Positions 42,443-52,731 of a DNA stretch of 58,853 nucleotides are shown piece by piece. The notes under the pieces were generated by a model, which did not search any database, was not told where the DNA came from, and saw nothing but the letters and a program-made list of their open reading frames with translations. The number at the start of each line of letters is the position of its first letter. Positions within the stretch are counted from its first letter, which is position 1. The position numbers and the translations under genes are program-made. The DNA is from Sphingobium sp. D43FB (lineage in GTDB: Bacteria > Pseudomonadota > Alphaproteobacteria > Sphingomonadales > Sphingomonadaceae). The stretch lies in the NCBI RefSeq assembly GCF_002312805.1, contig NZ_NMUA01000027.1, positions 1 to 58,853 of the forward strand. The letters run 5' to 3'.

Positions 42443-44433
42443 GCATCTTCCGGAACGACACGCTCGGCTCCTGGACAAGGGGCGGACAGGCCATCGTCCA
42501 CAATGTGCGCATGACGACCCAGGTGTTTCTTCAGACCGTGGCGGCAGGTCTCATCCTCTGGGTCGGCGGCACGCTCTGGTATGTTCTGGAGAAGGCGAAC
42601 GACTATCAGCGCTATGTCGCGTTCAAGATCGTTGAGGCGACCCTAAAAAATGACGTGCCCGGTGGAGCGCCGCTCCTGTTCAGGGGACCGGAGGGGCCGG
42701 AATATTGGACCAACTCCGATACGCTACTAGAGTCGGGCGTCGCCAAACAGGCGCTTCGGGCGATGGAGCATCATCTCCTTGTCGGGGCGGCGCTGGTCGG
42801 CTGCTTCTCCCTTCTCATGCTATTTTGGGCATGGTTCTATTTTACCAAGACTGGGCGTGGGCTTGGATCCAACCAGTTCCTACGCGGTGCCCGTTTCGGG
42901 ACACCTAGACAGCTACGACGCCTGCTTTGGCGAAGCCGCAAGGGTAGCTTTGCAATCGGCGGCGTACCGGTTCCTGACGCGTTCGAGCCCGAACATATTC
43001 TGATTTGCGGCGCGCCCGGGACCGGCAAGACCAACATCATCGTCAAGATGCTGGCGGGCATCCGCGAACAGGGCCGCAGGGCGATCGTCTATGACGCCGC
43101 CGGAACGTTCGTCGAGAAATTCTACAGGCCCGGGCATGACATTCTGCTGAACCCGCTTGATGCCAGGGCCGACACCTGGTCGCCCTGGGTCGATGTGCCG
43201 CGCGACTATCATTATGATCAGATCGCCGAGTCGACCATACCCGACAAGTCCGGCGATCCCTTCTGGGCGAAGGCTGCCAGAGGGACGCTCGTCGCTGTCT
43301 TCCGGAAACTCGCGCGCGACAATCGGATGCTCGTTTCGGTGTTGCTTGATACGATCCTGCGTTCTCCTTTGAAGGACCTCGCGACCTTTGCGGAGGGGAC
43401 CGATGCTGCCGCTTTCATATCGACGGAGGGCGATCGGACGTCGGCCGGCATCCGCGCCGAGCTTGCGTCGGTCATGCGCAGTTTCTCCTATCTCGATGAC
43501 ACGCTCGACGGCTTCTCGATCCGCGACTGGGTCGCCAATGAGGAGGACGACAGCTGGCTGTTCATCACTGTGAAAGCCGATCAGTTGCCCTCGCTTCGAC
43601 CACTGATCACGGTCTGGCTCGACATCGCCATCAGCGCGATCATGAGCCTCGCGCCCGATCGCGCCCGGCGTCTCTATTGCGTGATCGACGAACTGCCGAC
43701 CCTTCAGAAGCTGCCTTCGCTTTCAGACTTTCTTGCCCGTGCCCGCAAATATGGTGGGTGCGGCATATTGGGGTTTCAGAGCTACCCGCAGCTCGAGGCG
43801 ACCTACGGCATTCAGGATGCAGCCGCGATCACCGGATATTGCTCGACATGGGTCGCACTGCGGGCGAACGACACGCCGACAGCCAAGCATGTCTCGGAAA
43901 ATCTGGGACAGGTCGAACAGGTCGAAGCCAATGAAGGCATGTCCTACGGCGTGAACGATATGCGCGACGGGGTAAACCTCTCGCGTATGCAGGTGACCCG
44001 CCCGCTCGTCATGCACACGGAGGTGACCAATCTTCCCAACCTGACCGGCTTCCTGCGCTTTGGTCGCGACCTTCCGGTTGCCCGCTTCAAGGACAGTTAC
44101 AACCGATCTCCTACCTGCTTTCCAGCGTTCGAGGAGCGGACCGCACCCCTCGTGCGATTGTCGCCAGTCTTGGCGGCTCAAGCGCGGGACGTCCCCAAAG
44201 ACGCGAAGAAGAAGCTGCGACCTTCCAGCAAGACCGTCGCGTCGCCCGAACTTCCGCTCGATGCCGAGATACCGCTGCGCGCAAATGTTCCGCCTTCATC
44301 TGCACCAGGGGCCGCATCGCAGGAAAATCTGCCATCCACATCGGGACTGGAGCTTTTGGGGCGTTCCTCCGGCTTTGGCCTCTCCCAGCATGGCCGCAGG
44401 GGCGGCATGCGTAGCGCGTCGAGGCCGGCATGA
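42439..44433 (+). CDS. traD: Type IV coupling protein (TraD/TrwB family)
   Basis: 664-residue inner-membrane ATPase that brings the relaxase-DNA complex to the secretion channel. Two membrane helices at about residues 28-50 and 115-135 (LLVGAALVGCFSLLMLFWAW) precede the VirD4-type ATPase. Walker A is GAPGTGKTN near residue 190, with AIVYDAAGTFVEKFY following, and Walker B is LYCVIDELPTL near residue 410. A Pro/Ser-rich tail of ~80 residues ends the protein. It is coupled to the genes on both sides by 4-nt overlaps. Confidence 0.92.
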   Translation: MSIFRNDTLGSWTRGGQAIVHNVRMTTQVFLQTVAAGLILWVGGTLWYVLEKANDYQRYVAFKIVEATLKNDVPGGAPLLFRGPEGPEYWTNSDTLLESGVAKQALRAMEHHLLVGAALVGCFSLLMLFWAWFYFTKTGRGLGSNQFLRGARFGTPRQLRRLLWRSRKGSFAIGGVPVPDAFEPEHILICGAPGTGKTNIIVKMLAGIREQGRRAIVYDAAGTFVEKFYRPGHDILLNPLDARADTWSPWVDVPRDYHYDQIAESTIPDKSGDPFWAKAARGTLVAVFRKLARDNRMLVSVLLDTILRSPLKDLATFAEGTDAAAFISTEGDRTSAGIRAELASVMRSFSYLDDTLDGFSIRDWVANEEDDSWLFITVKADQLPSLRPLITVWLDIAISAIMSLAPDRARRLYCVIDELPTLQKLPSLSDFLARARKYGGCGILGFQSYPQLEATYGIQDAAAITGYCSTWVALRANDTPTAKHVSENLGQVEQVEANEGMSYGVNDMRDGVNLSRMQVTRPLVMHTEVTNLPNLTGFLRFGRDLPVARFKDSYNRSPTCFPAFEERTAPLVRLSPVLAAQARDVPKDAKKKLRPSSKTVASPELPLDAEIPLRANVPPSSAPGAASQENLPSTSGLELLGRSSGFGLSQHGRRGGMRSASRPA

Positions 44434-47363
44434 TGCATCCCACGCGTTTGACCGGCACGGCCAGCAACATAGCGCGCTATTATGCGATCGGCGATTATTA
44501 CACCAAGGGCGGGACGGAGGGCTCCCAATGGGGCGGCGCCCTCGCAGAGGAGCTTGGGCTTTCCGGCGAGGTCGATCCGAAGACCTTCGAGAGTCTCCTT
44601 CGCGGTGCGGTTGCGGGCCAGAAACTGGGACGACACCGCGAGGGCGGGATCGAGCATCACCCGGGTTGGGACTTCGCTCTGAGCGCGCCAAAATCGGTAT
44701 CGGTGATGGCCCTTGCGGTAGGGGATTCGCGGATCGCCGATGCCCACGAACAGGCGGTCAGCGTCGCGCTCTCCTGGCTTGAGGAGCAGGCGCAACTTCG
44801 TCGGCGAGAGGATGGCCGCGTGCTGCACGAAACGACCGGTCGGCTCCTGTGGGCGCGCTTTACCGAACATGCGAGCCGGGAGCTCGATCCGCATCTCCAT
44901 ACCCATGTGGTGGTCCTCAACATGACCAACCGGCAGTGCGACGCTCCCATGGCGAGCCTGGAAACGCGGGCCATGTATAGCGAGCAGATGAGCGCAGGGC
45001 AGATCTACCGTAACGAGCTCGCCCAGGGCCTGCGAACGCTCGGCTACGAAATCGCCGCCGACCCCCGCCGGGGCCTGTTCGAGATCCGGGGTGTACGCCC
45101 AGAGTTGATCGTGGACATGTCGCAGCGTGCCGAACAGATCGATGCCCATGCCCGTGAGCACGGTCTGGAAGGACAGGCTGCGCGGCGAAAGTCCTTCTAT
45201 GCGACACGCGGGCCAAAGGAGAAGATCGGCCTTGAGACGCTGCATCTCCAGTGGCGAACGCGGCTGGGCGAACATGCCCCCGCGCTCGACAGCCTGCGGG
45301 CGGAAGCGGAAAAGGGTGGCGAACGCATCCTCCTTCTCGCACCTGCAGAAGCGGCACGCGCGGCCCTGTTCGGTGTCCGACAGACCGAAGGTCGAGAGGC
45401 GGTCAATCCGCTTGGCCGGTTGATCACAAAGGCTCTTGCGCCTCATGTCGGCGAGGTCCGCTTTGGCGACGTTCGCCCGCTCCTCGAGGGGCATGAGGCG
45501 CGCCGCAAATTGCTCGCGACCCGGGAGCAGACCGGCGATCATATCCTGAATCGCGGACGGACGACGCGCCGCTCAGTCCGCTTCGAGCAGGCCCTGGCGC
45601 AGCATCTCGCTCTCTCGATCGAAGATGGCCGACCAATCGCATCTTCCGATCGCTTGCTGGGCGCGCTGGAAACGGCCGGATTGTCGCCCATGCAGGAGCG
45701 AGCGCTCGTGAACCTGGCGTTGAGCCGCGACCGGGTCACAGGCGTTCATGGCGTCGCGGGTGCGGGTAAATCGATGCTGATCGCCACTCTGCATCGGGCT
45801 GCCGAGCCGGGGGCAACGCTTCATGCCCTGGCGCCCACCTCATCAGCTGCGGCGAACCTTGGCGACACGGCCGGCATCAAATCCCGGACCGTTGCGAGCC
45901 TTCTTGCCGAGGGCGGCTATGGCCTGTCCGGGCGCGACGTCCTGGTGCTGGACGAAGCGGGGCAGCTCGGTAACCGACAGGCGCTGCGGGTTCTGGAGAT
46001 CAGCCGCAGAACTGGCGCCCGGCTCATCCTCCTGGGTGACAACAAGCAGACCGGCGCCATTGAGCAGGGCAAAGCCTTCTGGCTGATGCAGCAGCTCGGC
46101 ATGCCAACGGCGCAGCTCACCGAATCGCGGCGTCAGGAAACGGCGCGGATGAAAGATGCCGTCACAAGAGCACGCGCGGGCGACTATGCTGGCTCGCTCG
46201 CACAACTGGACAAAGTGGTGTCTGGCGGAGACGCGGAATCGCTCGCAAAGGGCTTGGTGGCCGAGTGGACGCGCCTGCGGCCAGAGACCCGAGCCAGCAC
46301 CAACATCCTCGTTCTGGACAACGCGACCAGGCTGATCGTCAATACGCAGGTACGGGAGACGTTGCAGCGTGAGGGGGTGGTGGCTGCGCAGGATGCGCGG
46401 CTCAATATCCTTTCGCCTGCCGGCCTCACCGAGCAGGAGAAGCAACTCGCCCGCTTCTACACATCCGGTCAGGTTGTCACATTCAGTCGCGATCAGGCCG
46501 AGGCCGGGCTCGCCCGCGACACCGAACATCGGGTGCTGGGCATCGTGCGCGATGAGCGCGGCCGACCGCAGGTCCGTCTCGTCGATGAACAGGGTCGCAT
46601 CGTTCGCTGGGATCCGCGGCTCACCAAGGGAGGACAGGTCAACATCTTCGTCTCCGAAACGCGAAGCCTTGCCCAAGGCGATCGCATTCAATGGCGGCTT
46701 GTCTCCCATGAACTGGGCATCAAGAACGCCCAACGCGGTACGGTCGAAGCACTCGATGGAAGCTCGGCCACCATTCGGTGGGACAAAGGTGATCGCGCCC
46801 AAACGATCGATCTCTCGCGGCACAAGAGTTGGGACCATGGTTATGCCGAGACAATCTATGCGGCGCAGTCCAGAACCTATGCGCGGGTCTATGTTCTGGC
46901 CCCGCTCGGGTCACCGCTGGTTACCGGCCAGAACTATTATACGGCAATCACCCGTGCGCGGCTGGGCGTCAAATTGTGGACCCAGGACAAGGACAGGCTC
47001 GTTGAAAAACTCGAGCGGTCGTCTGGCGAGAAGACCTCTGCGCTGGAAGGACTGGGCCGGATCGATCGCGACAGGGCGGACCGGTTCACTGAACGGGAAC
47101 CGGCGCGGATCGAGGAGATGCGACGGGCGCAACAGCAAGAGCGACAGCAGAATAGCGATCGCTTGCTGAGCGCGAGGCTGCACAGGCGAGCGAGCGGCAG
47201 GAGAGGGCTTGGGGTTCGGCTCGCCACAAACGCCAGAAGCCTGGCGGAGGCGCTGGACCGGCACCTTAACAGCTTGTTGGATCGCACGGGGCCTGCCGAA
47301 CGGCAAGCGGATCGCAGCGAGGCCAAGCTGCCTCAGGGAGGTCGTCATGGGATCGATCACTAG
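44430..47363 (+). CDS. traA: MobF-family conjugative relaxase with RecD-like helicase
   Basis: 977 residues. The N-terminal TrwC relaxase domain (about 1-300) starts MHPTRLTG, then shows the tyrosine-bearing segment ARYYAIGDYYTKGG, FSAPKSV-like FALSAPKSVSVM and the metal-binding HLHTHVV triad. The helicase domain (about 420-860) has Walker A GVAGAGKSM, the DEAG box VLDEAGQLG and C-terminal motif TYARVYVLAPLGSPL. It would nick oriT, stay bound to the 5' end and unwind the strand. Start is either ATG 44430 (overlapping traD) or ATG 44433, one codon later. No type IV secretion genes accompany it here. Confidence 0.93.
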   Translation: MMHPTRLTGTASNIARYYAIGDYYTKGGTEGSQWGGALAEELGLSGEVDPKTFESLLRGAVAGQKLGRHREGGIEHHPGWDFALSAPKSVSVMALAVGDSRIADAHEQAVSVALSWLEEQAQLRRREDGRVLHETTGRLLWARFTEHASRELDPHLHTHVVVLNMTNRQCDAPMASLETRAMYSEQMSAGQIYRNELAQGLRTLGYEIAADPRRGLFEIRGVRPELIVDMSQRAEQIDAHAREHGLEGQAARRKSFYATRGPKEKIGLETLHLQWRTRLGEHAPALDSLRAEAEKGGERILLLAPAEAARAALFGVRQTEGREAVNPLGRLITKALAPHVGEVRFGDVRPLLEGHEARRKLLATREQTGDHILNRGRTTRRSVRFEQALAQHLALSIEDGRPIASSDRLLGALETAGLSPMQERALVNLALSRDRVTGVHGVAGAGKSMLIATLHRAAEPGATLHALAPTSSAAANLGDTAGIKSRTVASLLAEGGYGLSGRDVLVLDEAGQLGNRQALRVLEISRRTGARLILLGDNKQTGAIEQGKAFWLMQQLGMPTAQLTESRRQETARMKDAVTRARAGDYAGSLAQLDKVVSGGDAESLAKGLVAEWTRLRPETRASTNILVLDNATRLIVNTQVRETLQREGVVAAQDARLNILSPAGLTEQEKQLARFYTSGQVVTFSRDQAEAGLARDTEHRVLGIVRDERGRPQVRLVDEQGRIVRWDPRLTKGGQVNIFVSETRSLAQGDRIQWRLVSHELGIKNAQRGTVEALDGSSATIRWDKGDRAQTIDLSRHKSWDHGYAETIYAAQSRTYARVYVLAPLGSPLVTGQNYYTAITRARLGVKLWTQDKDRLVEKLERSSGEKTSALEGLGRIDRDRADRFTEREPARIEEMRRAQQQERQQNSDRLLSARLHRRASGRRGLGVRLATNARSLAEALDRHLNSLLDRTGPAERQADRSEAKLPQGGRHGIDH

Positions 47364-47886
47364 AAACTGGCTCAACTCTGCGGGCCTGCTGTTTACGATT
47401 TTAGCTACCGTCGCGCCCGCCCATTCACGATCCCACTTTCCCGACGAAGCCGTCCGGATTAGCGCTTGCATCAAATCAGCATCGCGAGGCGCTCTGTGGC
47501 TTGAACGCACTTTGTGGGCCCTGCGCGATCAGGAAGGCGGCTGGATCGGAGCCGCGGTCGCAAACACCAATGGAACCCATGATCTGGGACCACTACAGAT
47601 CAATAGCTGGTGGGTGCCCAGGATTGCCAAAGCGATCGGCCGCCATGATGCGCAGGTTCGTATCTGGTTGCAATTCGATGCCTGTTTCAATGTCGAGGCG
47701 GCGCGCTGGATATTCTTGTCCGGGCTGACCGTCACCGGCAATTACTGGAAGGCCGTCGGCATCTATCATAGCCCGACCGACTGGCGGCAGCGCCGCTATG
47801 CGCTAAGTGTGTCTGAGCATCTGCGTCGACGTTTTGGCGAGAATAGTTTTGCACGGCAGGCGTCAAAGATCCAGCAAGTGCCGTGA
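47347..47886 (+). CDS. Lytic transglycosylase-like exported protein
   Basis: 179 residues; GGGAGG precedes ATG 47347, which overlaps the relaxase end by 17 nt. A signal peptide (SAGLLFTILATVAPAHS) is followed by a lysozyme-like fold: catalytic Glu in LRDQEGGWIGA (a variant of ES..GG), NGTHDLGPLQINSWW and NYWKAVGIYHSPT. This is the VirB1/TrbN type that opens peptidoglycan for the conjugation channel. It supports a conjugative, not merely mobilisable, ancestry. Confidence 0.85.
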   Translation: MGSITRNWLNSAGLLFTILATVAPAHSRSHFPDEAVRISACIKSASRGALWLERTLWALRDQEGGWIGAAVANTNGTHDLGPLQINSWWVPRIAKAIGRHDAQVRIWLQFDACFNVEAARWIFLSGLTVTGNYWKAVGIYHSPTDWRQRRYALSVSEHLRRRFGENSFARQASKIQQVP

Positions 47887-48000
47887 CGCAAAGGGGCATC
47901 TGCGGGGCGCCGAGTGGAGGGAGCTCTTTTCTCCGACGCAAATTAGGTTATCTTGAAAGAGCTTCATCACGCGCCGGGTTCGATTCGGGAACATCGGTGC

Positions 48001-48387
48001 ATGCAATATCCTCACGACAGCCCTGGCGCGGCCAGCGGTGCCCCAGATGCCGCTCCGGCTCGCATCCTGAGCCTTCAGGAAGCCGCCGCTTTCCTGGGAA
48101 TTCACGCAAATACGCTGCGCGGTTACGCGAAAGCCGGGGTCGTTCCTGGCGCGAAATTCGGTCGTGACTGGCGCTTTCTGGAAGCGGACCTTGTCGCCTC
48201 CCTGCGCGCTCGATATTCTGGGCGTGCACGGATGCAGTCGAGTGCCGACGAAAGGCAGGCAACATGGCACTCTACAAGCGTGCAAGCACCTATTATGTCA
48301 AATGCACAGCACCTGACGGAACGACAGTTAGACGCTCTACTGGAACCTCAGACAGGAAAAAGGCGCAAGAATATCACGACAAGTTGA
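48001..48387 (+). CDS. Helix-turn-helix excisionase-like protein
   Basis: 128 residues from ATG 48001; an upstream in-frame start is possible as no strong ribosome site is seen. The MerR/excisionase-type domain (HTH_17) spans about residues 22-70: ILSLQEAAAFLGIHANTLRGY, then GAKFGRDWRFLEADLVASLR. The 3' end overlaps the integrase gene by 124 nt. Such small proteins next to a tyrosine integrase usually direct excision or control the integrase. Confidence 0.8.
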   Translation: MQYPHDSPGAASGAPDAAPARILSLQEAAAFLGIHANTLRGYAKAGVVPGAKFGRDWRFLEADLVASLRARYSGRARMQSSADERQATWHSTSVQAPIMSNAQHLTERQLDALLEPQTGKRRKNITTS

Positions 48388-49355
48388 AGGCCCAGCTGTG
48401 GGATCTTGCCAGGTTGAAGCAGAAGCCGAAGCGCACATGGGACGAGGCGGCTTTGCGGTGGCTGAAGGAAATGACGCACAAGAAGTCCTATAGGGACGAT
48501 GTGAGCCGGATCCGATGGTTTACCAAGCACCTGCGTGGCAAGACAATGGAACAGGTGAGCAGGGACATGATCGACGCGATCATCACCCGACACCATGCCC
48601 GATCGAGCAATCGCACGAAGGATCTCTATGTGGCGCTTATCCGCGCCATCTTCCGGAAGGCGCAGCGCGAGTGGGAATGGATCGACCAGATACCGGCGTT
48701 CAAGACCTATGAGAAGAGCGGCAAGGTCAGGGTGAGATGCCTTACCCACGATCAGGCCAGGGCGCTCATGGATAAGCTACCTGCTCATCAGCGCGAGGTT
48801 GTCCTGTTCGCTTTGTCGACGGGCCTTCGCCAGGGAAACATACTCAACCTGACCTGGGACCGGGTCGATATGAACCGGGCCATAGCGACGATTGAGCATG
48901 GCGATACGAAGAATGGTGCAGCGCTCGGTGTACCGCTCAACGCAATCGCTCTTGGCGTTTTGGGACGGCAGCAAGGTAAGCATGATACCCATGTGTTTAC
49001 CTATCGTGGCAATCCGCTGCGATGCGCGAACAACAGGGCCTGGCGCGCCGCCTTGAAGGCCTGCGGGATCGAGAATTTCCGCTGGCACGATCTGCGGCAC
49101 ACCTGGGCCAGCTGGCTCCGGCAGAATGACGTGCCCACCTGGGTGCTTCAGGAGCTCGGGGGCTGGAAGTCGGAATCGATGGTGCGGCGCTACGCCCACA
49201 TGTCGGTGAAGCATCTGGCACCCTATGCTGACCAGCTGATTTTTCCGGACACATCCGGGAAGATCGAAAAGCCTAGAGAAAGCGTGATCGACACTGGACA
49301 CAAAAATGGACACAGTCAGAGCCGTCCGCGGCTCTATCTTGTCTCAAATAAATGA
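48264..49355 (+). CDS. int: Tyrosine recombinase (site-specific integrase)
   Basis: 363 residues. The N-terminal arm and SAM-like core-binding domain (about 1-165) precede the catalytic domain, which has all expected residues: Arg in STGLRQGNIL, His-x-x-Arg in WHDLRHTWASW, Trp in LGGWKSESMV and the nucleophile Tyr in RRYAHMS. It ends 17 nt from the 3' end of the tRNA-Lys gene on the opposite strand, the classic arrangement for an element integrated at a tRNA 3' end, which it presumably catalysed. Confidence 0.94.
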   Translation: MALYKRASTYYVKCTAPDGTTVRRSTGTSDRKKAQEYHDKLKAQLWDLARLKQKPKRTWDEAALRWLKEMTHKKSYRDDVSRIRWFTKHLRGKTMEQVSRDMIDAIITRHHARSSNRTKDLYVALIRAIFRKAQREWEWIDQIPAFKTYEKSGKVRVRCLTHDQARALMDKLPAHQREVVLFALSTGLRQGNILNLTWDRVDMNRAIATIEHGDTKNGAALGVPLNAIALGVLGRQQGKHDTHVFTYRGNPLRCANNRAWRAALKACGIENFRWHDLRHTWASWLRQNDVPTWVLQELGGWKSESMVRRYAHMSVKHLAPYADQLIFPDTSGKIEKPRESVIDTGHKNGHSQSRPRLYLVSNK

Positions 49356-49372
49356 TAAGTTGTTGAAAAAAA

Positions 49373-49448
<76 letters not shown>

Positions 49449-49582
49449 ACACCGGCATCGGACTGTCTGGAAGAGCCAGTGTCCGTTGGCGTGGGCGGGC
49501 AATTAGCAGCGTCGGCCGGATTCGCAAACCCTAAATTGCGTTGCGGTGCAAAAAGTTTCAGCGCCGTGACATCGCACCGGCC

Positions 49583-50695
49583 TCACGCCCAGTTTCTATG
49601 CCCGCTGCTGCGGCGGTTGCTGCGGTCGATGGCCATGATGATGCCCACGCACAACATGACCGTCAGCATCGACGACCCGCCATAGGACATGAAGGGCAGG
49701 GGGATGCCGACGACCGGTGCCAGGCCCATCACCATCATCAGGTTGATCGCGACATAGAAGAAAATGGTGGTGGTCAGTCCCGCCGCGACCAGGCGCGCGA
49801 ACTTGTCGGGGGTACGCATCGCCACGCGCAGGCCCCAGCGGAACAGCAGCATGAAGGCGCCGATCATGACGATACCGCCAACCAGCCCCCATTCTTCCGC
49901 CATGGTGGCGAAAACGAAATCGGTATGGCCTTCGGGCAGATAGTCGAGATGGCTTTGTGAGCCCTGCAGGAAGCCCTTGCCCCAGATGCCGCCGGAACCG
50001 ATCGCGATCTTCGACTGGCTGATATGATAGCCGGCACCCAGAGGATCGCTTTCAGGGTCCAGGAAGATCAGGACGCGCTTTTGCTGATAGTCGTGCAGGA
50101 AGCTGAAGGCGATCGGGACGATCGCGGCCAGCGCCAGCCCAGAGCCGACGAACAGGCGTAGCGGCAGTCCGGCGAGGAACATGACCGTCACGCCGCCTGC
50201 CAGGATCATCGTGGCGGTGCCGAGATCCGGCTGGATCAGTACCAGCGACCAAGGCAGGCCGATCAATAGTAGGGCGGGCCAGATCGCGTTCCAGCGGCGA
50301 ATTTCTCCTACAGGCAGCCTGGCGTAGAATTGCGCGACGGCCAGCACGATGATCGGCTTCATGAACTCCGACGGCTGGAGCAGCATGAAGCCAAGGTTGA
50401 TCCAGCGCTGGCTGCCCCCCCTGACCCCGCCGATCAACTCGACCAGGACCAAGGCGACCAGCACGCTGCCATAGGCGGGAAAAGCGAAGCGCGAGAATAG
50501 CTCGATCGGAATGCGGCTGAGGACCAGCGCCATGGCCGAGAAGATGCAGAAGCGCACAGACTGGTTGACGGCCCAGGGGAAGATATTGCCGTCCGCCGCG
50601 CTGTAGAGCACCAGCGTGCCGAATGTGGCGATCGCGAGCAGCAAGGCCATGACGCGCCAGGGAAACTGGGTCAGTGGCTGCGGGACGAGGCTCAT
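49583..50695 (-). CDS. rodA: Rod-shape-determining protein RodA (SEDS peptidoglycan polymerase)
   Basis: 370 residues with about ten membrane helices. SEDS signatures: GSQRWINLGFMLLQPSEFMKP near residue 95, the catalytic Asp region LIQPDLGTATMI, and the C-terminal GLAPVVGIPLPFMSYGGSSML. It polymerises glycan strands of the lateral wall with the PBP2 encoded just upstream. The ATG overlaps the mrdA stop by 4 nt. It is the last gene of the mre operon. Confidence 0.96.
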   Translation of the reverse strand: MSLVPQPLTQFPWRVMALLLAIATFGTLVLYSAADGNIFPWAVNQSVRFCIFSAMALVLSRIPIELFSRFAFPAYGSVLVALVLVELIGGVRGGSQRWINLGFMLLQPSEFMKPIIVLAVAQFYARLPVGEIRRWNAIWPALLLIGLPWSLVLIQPDLGTATMILAGGVTVMFLAGLPLRLFVGSGLALAAIVPIAFSFLHDYQQKRVLIFLDPESDPLGAGYHISQSKIAIGSGGIWGKGFLQGSQSHLDYLPEGHTDFVFATMAEEWGLVGGIVMIGAFMLLFRWGLRVAMRTPDKFARLVAAGLTTTIFFYVAINLMMVMGLAPVVGIPLPFMSYGGSSMLTVMLCVGIIMAIDRSNRRSSGHRNWA

Positions 50696-52731
50696 GGTGC
50701 GTCGCTCTCATTGCTGGCGGGCGAGGGGGATGCGGTAGCACCATTGTCCGCTTCAGCCGCATTGCTGCCATTGTCGGCGATCGGCGGGGGCACTTCGCCG
50801 CGTTCGATCGCGCGCGCCAGACGGAAAGCCGCCATCTGCCGCGCCTGTCGTTCGGTCGGCGTCCCGCCCCAGCCTTTTTCCAGCGTTTCCAGCTTCTCCG
50901 TCGCCTTCTTGGGATCGAATAAATAGGAGAGGGTGTCGCTGGCGATCATCGGCGCATCCTCGTTGCGGATCATATGGCCGCCATGTTCGATGATGCAGGC
51001 GACGGCATAGCGCGGATTGTCGAACGGCGCGAAGCCCTGGAACAGGGCATGGTCGCGCAGCTTGAAGGCAAGCGATGCGTCGCGCCGCACGCCGCCTGCG
51101 CGCTCGGCCATGGTAATGCGGCGAACCTGCGCCGTACCAGTCTTGCCCGCGATCAGCACGTCGGGAATGGACATCCGCGCCGCGCCGCCCGTACCGCCGC
51201 CATTGACCACCGCGCTCATCGCGTCGCGGATCACGGCCAGATGCTCTTCGGATGCGCCCACGGAGGCGGGGGCAGGGCGTTTGGCACCATGAAGGAAGTT
51301 GGGCATCAACTGCTTGCCCGTCGCCAGTCGCGCGGCCATCACCGCCATCTGGAGCGGGTTGATAAGCATGTAGCCCTGACCAATGGTGGCATTCACCGTG
51401 TCATAGACCTGCCATTTCTGATCATATTTCTTTTCCTTCCACGCCGGGTCCGGCACGGTGCCATAGCTCTGGCTGGGGAAGGGCAGGTCGAAGCGCTGGC
51501 CCATGCCGCACCGCCGCGCCATTTCGGCAATGCGGTTCATGCCGACGCGCTGGGCCATCTGGTAGAAGTAGATGTCGCAGCTTTGGGCGATCGCGGTGCG
51601 CATGTTGACCGCGCCATGGCCGCGCCGCTTGTGGCAGTGGAACAGCGTGTTACCCACCCGGATGGCACCGGCGCACCCCACCGTCTCCTGCGGGCCAACG
51701 CCGGCCTCCAGCAGCGCCAGCGCCACCATCGGCTTGACGGTCGACCCTGGGGGATAGAGGCCCTGCAACGTCTTGTTGCGCAGCGGCACATGATCGTCCT
51801 GCGACAGCATCGCCCATTCCAACTGGCTGATGCCGTCGGAAAAGCTGTTGGGGTCGAAACTGGGCATCGACGCCATCGCCAGCACGTCGCCATTGGCGCA
51901 GTCGATCACGACCACCGACCCGCTTTGGGTCGCGAGACGACGGCCCGCATATTCCTGCAAGCCTGCATCGATCGTCAGTTTGATCGGATTGCCCGGCATG
52001 TCGGGGCGGGTGGTCAGTTCGCGCAAGATCTTGCCACGCGCGGTCACTTCCACCCGCTTGGCACCGGGCTTACCGGTCAGATGCTGGTCGAACGCCTTTT
52101 CTAGCCCGTCTTTGCCGACCTTGAATCCCGGTGTGATCAGCAGCGGATCGCGCCGTTCCTTATAATCCTCCGCCGTCGCGGGACCGACATAGCCGAGCAG
52201 ATGACCGACGGTGGAGCCAGCCGGATAATAGCGCGAAAAACCCTGGCTGGGCGCGACGCCGGGCAGGTCGGGAAGGCGGACGCTGACCGCGGCATATTGT
52301 TCATAGGTCAGCTTGTCGGATACCTGGACGGGGCGGAAACGCGCCGACTTGTCCAGTTCCTCGCGAATACGCTCGACCTCGTCCGATTCCAGGCTAAGCA
52401 ATTGGGCCAGGTGGCGGATCGTGCCTTCGGCATCGACCACCCGTTGCGGGATGAGATCGACACGAAAGTCGGTGCGGTTATTGGCGAGCGGGCGACCGTT
52501 GCGGTCTATGATCCAGCCCCGGCGCGGCGGAATGAGCGTCAGATTGACCCGGTTGCTTTCCGACAGCATCGCATATTTTTCATTTTCCGCGACGCTGATC
52601 CAGGCCATGCGCGCCGCCAGCATCGCGCCGATGCCACCCTGTATCGCCCCCAGCACCATCGTCCGTCGCGAAAAGGTGAAGGTCTGGCTGGCTTCGGTGA
52701 CGCTCTTGGGCTTGAGCAAGGGAAATTTCAT
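50692..52731 (-). CDS. mrdA: Penicillin-binding protein 2
   Basis: 679 residues from ATG 52731, which overlaps the mreD stop by 4 nt; longer in-frame starts lie inside mreD. One N-terminal membrane helix (about 23-45) is followed by the dimerisation domain (IPPRRGWIIDRNGRPLANNRTDF) and the transpeptidase domain with SxxK in PGSTVKPMVAL, the second motif in AQSCDIYF (SCD in place of SxN) and KTG in IAGKTGTAQV. It crosslinks lateral-wall peptidoglycan in the elongasome and is the target of mecillinam-type drugs. Confidence 0.95.
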   Translation of the reverse strand: MKFPLLKPKSVTEASQTFTFSRRTMVLGAIQGGIGAMLAARMAWISVAENEKYAMLSESNRVNLTLIPPRRGWIIDRNGRPLANNRTDFRVDLIPQRVVDAEGTIRHLAQLLSLESDEVERIREELDKSARFRPVQVSDKLTYEQYAAVSVRLPDLPGVAPSQGFSRYYPAGSTVGHLLGYVGPATAEDYKERRDPLLITPGFKVGKDGLEKAFDQHLTGKPGAKRVEVTARGKILRELTTRPDMPGNPIKLTIDAGLQEYAGRRLATQSGSVVVIDCANGDVLAMASMPSFDPNSFSDGISQLEWAMLSQDDHVPLRNKTLQGLYPPGSTVKPMVALALLEAGVGPQETVGCAGAIRVGNTLFHCHKRRGHGAVNMRTAIAQSCDIYFYQMAQRVGMNRIAEMARRCGMGQRFDLPFPSQSYGTVPDPAWKEKKYDQKWQVYDTVNATIGQGYMLINPLQMAVMAARLATGKQLMPNFLHGAKRPAPASVGASEEHLAVIRDAMSAVVNGGGTGGAARMSIPDVLIAGKTGTAQVRRITMAERAGGVRRDASLAFKLRDHALFQGFAPFDNPRYAVACIIEHGGHMIRNEDAPMIASDTLSYLFDPKKATEKLETLEKGWGGTPTERQARQMAAFRLARAIERGEVPPPIADNGSNAAEADNGATASPSPASNESDAP